Below, in pieces: positions 56,931-64,000 of a stretch of 64,000 nucleotides of DNA. A model generated the notes under the pieces. The model saw only the letters and a program-made list of their open reading frames with translations. It was not told the DNA's origin and did not search any database. Numbering within the stretch: the first letter of the stretch is position 1; every line of letters starts with the position of its first letter. Source of the DNA: Branchiostoma floridae (lineage: Eukaryota; Chordata; Leptocardii; Amphioxiformes; Branchiostomatidae); contig NC_049997.1 in assembly GCF_000003815.2 (NCBI RefSeq), positions 7,598,707-7,662,706 of the forward strand, written 5' to 3'. Position numbers and translations under genes: made by a program.

Positions 56931-58517
56931 AAATGTATGTACGATACCGTGCATAGTTTACCCCTATATATGTGCGACTTACGACTAGTTATATAATTAT
57001 CTATATTTAATTTGTGACTCTGCCAAATGAACGATAAAAGTTGCCTCATTATCGGCCAGTGTTAGATTGAACGTAAACGTTGGCCTTGTATTTCGCAGTA
57101 TAGTTCTGCCCCACCGTGCCAGACAATGTTTCCAGGGCCCGGCCGTGTCATCAGTATTGAATGCATGATTGTCAAGACCTTTATTGTGACATTTTACTAC
57201 ACTGGCCTGCAAGTAGACTGGCGAAAATAAGTGACTATGTAAACTCACAGACCATAAACATACTTTGATTCAGGAATATTTCGTTCGGCCTCTATTTCAA
57301 GTAAAAAAAATCCTGGTGAGAGCTAATTGATTCGGGAACATTAAAAATCCCATCGGCATCGCCTTGCCTGGCCACACGGATCAGGGAAAAGCTCACAAGC
57401 TCCTACTATTTTGAATCGTATATCACAGGCTGATATATACTGACATTTCCACTCACTGCCTCTAAATCATGAGATGATAATTGTGTATTTCGAATTCCCT
57501 ATATAAAGCACTCAACACTTAAATATACGACAGAAGCTCGAAAAATAGCTTTAATCCTGTGTACGAGTGTCTAGATTTTTTAGTGCTACCATCTGACATC
57601 TGGGCGGAACCGTACTCTGGTCTAGACTTGTTTTTTGTTCTTTAACATGCCTAAGGCGTCCCGAGACAACTCCCTCCGAAGTACGGGTACATCGTACGTT
57701 CCATTTTTGGTACAGCAATACATTAAATGCTTTCATTTCATTTCAACGTTAATCTTGACGTTATCTTATAGTTTGAAAAACACGAGGACAGATGTCTTCT
57801 TGTAGTGAATCCGTCCATGTCATCGGGTTCTATCGGTGTATATGACCTCTAGAATCATGTCAGACATGGGTCAAAACCCACCCTACAAAACCAGTCCTAT
57901 TGTGACAGTCCCTACAGGCATGTACCATCTCACTTTAGCGTGTTTGTTCAGAGCATTCATAGCTTCAGGCTTTCGGCTAATTGCTCAATTATTTTACAAA
58001 TTGTACGCTGTTGTGGGCTGCAATGTAATTTGAAACTGTTCATATAGCACTTGAGATTCTCTATGAAAGCATACGCGGCAATACCTGAACAACGCAAGTG
58101 GGCGTCTGTACTTTTGAAACGAAGTCCGGATCATCCATGGACAATCCGAATCAGTAAGGCACAAAGCACTTATTGATGATAATTACGAATCAAATACGGA
58201 TTTTTGACCTGTAGCATGATTGCCAAATAACAGTCTAACTTGTCTTCCATCTGTCAAAACGTGCACGGTAAATGATTTACTATTTCACTCAAACGATCAA
58301 GGCTGAGTTACAGGATTGGACAGATTTCAGTGCGCGCAGAGAGGGCTAAAATGCAAAGACTTTTCATCAATAAATAGGAACATCATGATGAAGAAAACTA
58401 CACAGCAAGCTCAAGAACCACAAATATATTAACAAAATTATAATATTCTGGTATAACACAAATTTATTTCGAAGTAAATATACGCCTTTGAACATTGCCC
58501 ATTTAGAGACTACAAAG
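56931..58517. other. upstream region of the patatin-like gene
   Basis: No coding exon seen. The promoter of the patatin-like gene should be in the right-hand part, but no TATA or other decisive signal was identified. Confidence 0.35.
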
Positions 58518-61500
58518 ATGTGGCAATGGATGTCGAGTGTGTGGCGCCCTGAAAAACCGAAGCCGCCCCAGCTCCCCAAAGTCAGTGGAATCGAGTACCT
58601 CGGCTGCTACTCCTATGAGAACCTGGTACTGAAAGGAGGAGGGGCAAAAGGAATCGCCTACATCGGAGCAGCAAAGGTAGTAGTAGCATTGTAACGACGG
58701 TTTGTATCGGAAAAAGGAGTAAACCATGTACAACATGACCTTTCCAGTTCCAGCTAGCAATGTGACATGACCTGTAATGACTTCAGCATTCAAAGAGCTT
58801 TTGATAAGAAACAAATTGTCCTTTCAGCCTAACACCACCAGCTATTAGTGATTCTCAATTATACAGATGAAGCAAATACGAATTGTTTGTATATGAGTTT
58901 GTTATGATATCTTCAGACAATTCTGTACAACAAAAACTCTTAATTTACTCTACTCTACAAAAACTCTACACTTGTTAAAGATGAAAGAGGGATGTGAACG
59001 ATAAATTTACTGGTAACATAGCTTGAACTGTTTTATTTCTCCCATTGTTCATTAAAAAATGGCACAATAATGATACACAAGTAATGATATTTTACCTTTC
59101 ATCTTTTATATGCATGATTGTCCACCCTTTAGCCCATGCAAAATAAAAATCATCATTATCGAAGTTTCTCGAACCAGACCTTTCCATTCGTACCTTCAGG
59201 TACTGGATGACGCCGGGATTCTGCCCAAAATCAAGCGGTTTGCAGGAACCAGCGCAGGCGCCATCACCGCCGCCCTCCTGGCCGTCAGGATGACGCCGCA
59301 GGAAATGCTGGAGGAGCTCAGTAACAGGAGTCTGATGGACCTCTTAGGTAAGGCCACAGCAAGTAAATTTTATGGATGACATCCTCTGCAGACTGCAAAA
59401 ATAATGAGATAGGGCGAAAAAAAAACAAGATTGGTAAAAAAAAAACAAGATGGCTAAATTTTCAAAATAGACACCATAAATGTCGTTACAAGAGTTTAAG
59501 TGACAAAACATGGTAGCAATGACAACAAATCATTTATTCCTCTATTCAAGAAGTGAACTAGTGTTGATAAAGTGACACTAGTATGGTAGACTGGTATTAC
59601 TTACCAAGTTGCCAACTACACTCATGACTTCCATAGTGGTGACACTTTAACAGCTTTTCAGCTGCTTTCACTTCTGTAACTACAGTAATTGCTACCTTGC
59701 TAGTGTGACTTCTACAAGTACAATCATTAGGCTAAAACACAACATACTTTCCAATTTTGGTACTTTATCGTCATGTTGACCATCTCCAAAGAAGAAAAAA
59801 ATTCTTGTTTTTTTTTCTGAAATCAGGCGAAAATTAATGAGCGCGCAGATGTCATCCATAAAATTTACTTGCTGTGGTGACAAGTGACAACAACAAGTAT
59901 GGACATGTCTTGTCCTTGTGGATAATGTATAATGTAAACACAAGTCAATGGCCTCACAGACTGTTAGACGTATAGACAATCTTTAGATTATTGACCATCA
60001 TCATCATCATAAGTCATCCTCTGAGGTGCAGCAAGTGAAGTTTGACTTCCAGTACAGTCTGTCATTCATCCCTGCGAGACGTTCCAGGCCATCTAGACCA
60101 GTTTCTGACTCAATACGGTTCTTCAAAGTTAGCCTTGGGCGACCAACACGTTTCTTAGAGAACACATGTGTCCAGAACAAGAGTTTTCCGGCAGGCTCTA
60201 TACTACGAGCCACATGGCCGACAAAGAGTAGTTGGCGTTGTTTAACAACAGATGTAAATCAACGTCTGCTAGCCCCTTCCTCGATTGCATTCTTCTTTTA
60301 TGTTCCGGATGCTCCGCATGTCTCCTGGGACAAAACCCCACTATTGAGTACATATATAGATCTGCCATTATTCACAGAGGCATAAGGACAAGTATAATTG
60401 AAACTGGTATCCCATTGCATCAGGTACCCTGACATTATAGCTTCACAATTAGTTTTATAGCAGCCCAGAAAAGGAGAAACAGAAGTCGACCTTCATTGAT
60501 AACTTTTAAAAAAATAACACCAACGTTTACTGTAGTGAAGGAAATCAATCCCTGATGGATGGAGGATGGAGTGAGGTGGAGCACTCTTTCAAGTCACTGA
60601 AAGAAGCTATTTTTTCTCAGATCCACCGGTAAGGGGAGGCTGGTTCAGCTTCCTGGACTGGTTCCCCCACATCCCCGGCGTGCCCAGCTGGCTGACGGTG
60701 GACAACATGTCCACGGCCTTAACAGCAGTCACGGACAGAGGCGCCTGTGAAGGAAAAGAGTTTCTGGACTGGTTCGGAGACATCTTAGATCGGCACTTCA
60801 ATCGTCTTCAGCTGGACACTGAGAAAGGGCTGGACAAGGACATTACGTTCGATAAAGTAAGAAAGTGAACAAGAAGTAATTACAAGTGAATACTAGATTG
60901 ACTAGGATGTTATGGCCCTCCAAAACCATTGACGGTGCTGCGGAGATAGACAAGAGGTTTAGGCTCGTTCTAATTGAAATGTAAAAAAAATGCTGTCGCC
61001 TGCCTTTGCGAGTTGATATGCAGCAAATTATAGACAAAATCACTGGTTCCTTCGTTTTTTTCACAATCCATGTAATGTTTTACAAAAGATGCACCACAAC
61101 ATTCATATTTTCATGGCTTGGAAGATTATCATAGCCATGAGTGGGATTTCACCCCTTAAAACTTGGCTGTCGCCTGAGAAGACACGAGGAATTCAAATAG
61201 TAGCCCAAAATGTAACAATTCAGTTCACAGGATGATTGTTTGGCAAGTGAAACCAGCTACCCAGCCCCTGTGGCCGATCATATCAGATCGCTCCTGTCAC
61301 TGATCTTGGAGGCTGTGTGAGGTGGTTTATGCCTGTCGCTAAAATCCGTAACAAATGTTGCCACCACGAGTGCGATGGTTACCACGGTTATATATTTTTG
61401 TGACGTCTTACAGTTTTTCTGGCTTTCTTAAGAAAAAAGAAAGGGTTGCTGAATGCCATTTGTACCCCACCTTGCTTAACAAAATGTTGTTCAGAAATGA

Positions 61501-63277
61501 CTGTAACAAACGTTACCATTGTTCGATGCCTACTAAGCTTACTATTTGACCTTGTGTAAAAAAGCTGCGCTCTTTTTCAATGCTTAAGTACCCATGCACA
61601 GCGAAATGCATTAACCTAAGAGTAATATTTCAAAGATGAAGGCAAATGTTTTAGAAACAGTTTGTCTCGACTATTATCCAATTTTTATAAAGATGTCCAG
61701 ACGTGATTTATTGATGTATGTGTATTTAAGTTGATTCAATAAAATCTTTCAAATGGCAATTTCATGCAAGAAAAAGCATATGACATATATTCATTGACCC
61801 AATATGTGACTTTCTATTTGTGTAGCTCTACCACACGTTGGGGGTGGAACTGTGCGTCGTGGCTTACAACATGGTTCTGGGCAATGAAACTTATTTTCAT
61901 GTCAAAACCACGCCTATGATGAAGATCCGGGAAGCAGTGCGCATGTCCATGTCCATTCCAGGTAAGACCAACTTATACCTAAGAATTGACTCCAGCAAGC
62001 TTTTTATGCCATACTTTGTATATTTGCTGTATGTGTAGAATTATGGCATCGAAAAGATTCCAGATGTAGGACTTAATGTAACCTTATAATCTTGATCCTT
62101 TCAATATCACTTTATCCAAATTGGTTTTATCCAATCTTAACTGGTTAACAAAGTGACTGTGTAGGAGACTAAAAAGATAATCCATGTCTTTTTTTCAAAT
62201 ACTTCAAATTCTGATAAGATTATTTTCATATCTATAATGTGACTAACGAATGTCCCTTATTTTGACGCTTTCTAGGCGTCTTCAAGCCGTTTGATTTGGG
62301 CTTGAAAAATCCATATACTTTCATTGACGGTGGGCTGGCCGCTAACTATCCCCTCTGGGCCTTTGATGGTACGTACAATTCATAATCCAATAGAAAATAT
62401 CGCTGATTTAGCTCTTTACATATAGCTTTATATATGTGGTATCTCTTGACTGTATTCCGGTGGCACCATGCAATTGTGGATTGTGAACAGCTCGAATAGC
62501 TCGAATATCATGCTGCAGGAGAAAATGTGAAAGTATCGATTTATTTCCTTTGCTATATGTGGAATGACCTTTATCAACAATCTCTTCTAATCATCTGGTT
62601 CAAGTTCCGTGGAGTATCGGCCGATATAGGCACAACTGGAAAAGAGTCGTATAGTCCTTTCGGAGGTGGACATATAGCCGACGTCCCTCTGCATGATGGA
62701 GCTTGTAGCGTCAAATCTCTTTGTGTAAAAGAATCTAATTCACAGTTGTTGAGAAGAGTAGGGCTTTGGCTGAAATTCACTAGCGAGATTGCAAAGGCCC
62801 CCTTTCTACTAGACGGCGATTGCGCTGCGCTCTCACTGCGACCTACAACGGGTGTGTTTATCATTCGCTTTCAATCTGAATGTATCATACAGAGTGTGGC
62901 TGAAGAGACCAAAAACATGCAAAACGTGAAAGATTCGTTTGTTTTTCTCTACAGTTCGTTGAGCGACCTTTCAAATTTTAGGTCGCAGAGAGAGCGCCGC
63001 GAGAGCGCCGTCCTAGTGGAAAGGGGGTATTACGAGAAAAAACCCGCCATGCTTCGTCCTCAGTCTGAGATCAACCGCTTTACCGTATCAATGCCAAAGT
63101 AATTAAAATACTATGTTGAAATTCCCTGTAGGCTGGTATCTTTCCATGAATGAAGAAAATACCTTCCACAAGAAGCTGAAGGAGGAAGAGGGGGAGATGA
63201 TTCGCAAGATGTTCCATCCGGAGTACAGGAAAGAGCGATTCGACTCCAGGAACAAAAACACCCTCGGCATCCTGATG
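58518..63277 (+). CDS. patatin-like phospholipase (PNPLA family), 3' end beyond the window
   Basis: Exons: 58518-58676, 59200-59347, 60621-60856, 61826-61961, 62276-62368 and 63132-63277, all in phase; 306 residues so far. Patatin hallmarks are present. The oxyanion glycine loop GGGAKG is at residues 40-45, nucleophile motif GTSAG at 69-73 (Ser71), and catalytic Asp motif DGG at 244-246. Such enzymes use a Ser-Asp dyad to hydrolyse acyl esters of phospholipids or neutral lipids. No signal peptide; a cytosolic enzyme that may bind membranes is likely. The frame runs on to a TAG at 63368-63370, but ATG|gtaggg at 63278 is a good donor and the codons beyond look non-coding. The gene therefore probably continues outside the window. 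The intact motif set argues for an active enzyme. Confidence 0.9.
59354..59877. repeat. TIR element family M4, copy 2
   Basis: Inverted ends CCACAGCAAGTAAATTTTAT / ATAAAATTTACTTGCTGTGG. Its left end begins 7 bp after the exon ending 59347, directly behind the donor gtaagg. No ORF. Confidence 0.85.
59998..60240 (-). mobile_element. LINE C-terminal fragment
   Basis: Minus-strand frame reads KKRVGRPRLTLKNRIESETG, then ERLAGMNDRLYWKSNF and stops. The GRPR...W/I...A.DR..W pattern is typical of the C-terminus of several LINE clades. An (ATC)n tract at 59998-60012 is its probable tail. In an intron of the patatin-like gene. Confidence 0.65.
60857..61825. other. intron of the patatin-like gene
   Basis: No exon or repeat with recognisable ends was found in this 969-bp intron. 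Confidence 0.4.
62798..63027. repeat. MITE family M5, copy 2
   Basis: Ends CCCCCTTTCTACTAGACGGCG and CGCCGTCCTAGTGGAAAGGGG are inverted; related to 56694-56930. It lies in the last intron of the patatin-like gene within the window and accounts for the open frame at 62527-63102. Confidence 0.85.
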
Positions 63278-63370
63278 GTAGGGTTAGCGTTTGGACTGCC
63301 ACACAAACAAAGACGTCTCTGCCAGACTCCATTTACCGCTGGAAAAATAATAGAAAGTGATACTGAATAG

Positions 63371-64000
63371 TACACCAGAGGGGTTAGCCGACCAGAGGAG
63401 ATCATTTTGTAACCAAGGTTGCAGAATAAACTCATATTGAGTCTGGTAGTGACTACAAGAAAACTATAGCCATAACGTGAAAGTAATTGCAACTGATGTA
63501 GGAATGTACGCCAAATAACAATTACTCACGCAGCTGGGTGTGATTCTGGAAACATGCAGACGCTTCAGACAGCATCCCCTGTCCGACATAAGCCCCTGTA
63601 GTCATGTGTTTGTGAACAGTACTTAAGTCATAATTATGCGACTGTCATTACATTATACAAATCCTTATTCACCTGGTAACTTCCCGGTTTAACCCTCCAG
63701 TATGGCAACCAATCCTAGCGTCTGGGTCACGTGATTGCAAATACCGTATTCGGTATGGAATACCATTCATGGAACAGTTAGGTTATGCTGTGTAAAACTA
63801 TCGGGACTATTGTTTTATAATCCCTAATCTCATTTAACGTTCAATGTTACACTCCAATCATTCTTTCCACATTGTATCTCACGATTCGCGTACAGTGAAA
63901 ACATTTGAAGATCGCTGAAGATCTTTCAACATTTTCATCCTGTCAAAGACATGCATCCGACTCTCATACATGAACATTCTTGTATATCAGTATTTCAGAA
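63371..64000. other. intron or 3' flank, nothing recognised
   Basis: The start (AGTACACCAGAGGGGTTAGC) resembles the inverted sequence near 46295-46330 and is probably repeat-derived. No coding exon seen to the window end. Confidence 0.35.

Noticed and set aside
62527-63102. 191-codon plus-strand frame between patatin exons
   Set aside because: Much of it is the MITE at 62798-63027, and including it would break the phase between exons 62276-62368 and 63132-63277, which join directly.

Overview
The window looks like genomic DNA of an invertebrate chordate, most likely amphioxus (Branchiostoma). This is an inference, because no database search was possible. The basis is small exons with GT/AG splice sites in large TE-filled introns, many short TIR elements and foldback MITEs, CR1/L2-like LINE fragments with (ATTC)n 3' tails, and abundant minisatellites. 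All gene models were assembled by hand from splice sites and reading-frame phase; coordinates may be off by a base or two.

Layout. (1) 968-6837, plus strand: a 12-exon gene for a 508-residue protein I do not recognise. (2) 8153-14990, minus strand: a complete 12-coding-exon gene for a secreted-type, single-pass membrane protein with a peptidase M28-like ectodomain (copy 1). (3) 15000-22700: repeat-dominated DNA that also holds an orphan third copy of the M28 gene's 5' end, broken by LINE and SINE/MITE-like insertions. (4) 22717-39330, minus strand: M28 copy 2 with exactly the same coding-exon sizes except the last. It is inflated to 15 kb mainly by one 6.2-kb intron holding a ~5-kb foldback-like structure (inverted 70-bp minisatellite arrays around a CACTA-like element). 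(5) 41094-42737, minus strand: a single-coding-exon LRR transmembrane receptor whose tail carries repeated YxxP tyrosine motifs. (6) 43400-47100: repeats, a G-quadruplex motif and a 21-bp minisatellite. (7) 47134-54389, plus strand: a 10-exon gene for a 400-residue protein with a possible UBA-like C-terminal half. (8) 58518 to beyond 63277, plus strand: a patatin-like phospholipase gene, 3' end outside the window.

How the genes relate. The two M28-like genes are tandem duplicates. Copy 2 keeps the Glu-Glu pair of M28 enzymes; copy 1 has Ala-His there, in a five-residue block of change that follows 73 identical residues. A motif upstream of the non-coding first exon (a DR1-like nuclear-receptor half-site pair) is shared by both genes and the orphan 5' relic, and is amplified to four copies upstream of copy 2. 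The most notable other observations are the Cas-like multi-YxxP tail on the LRR receptor and a spliceable ORF fragment inside the CACTA-like element.
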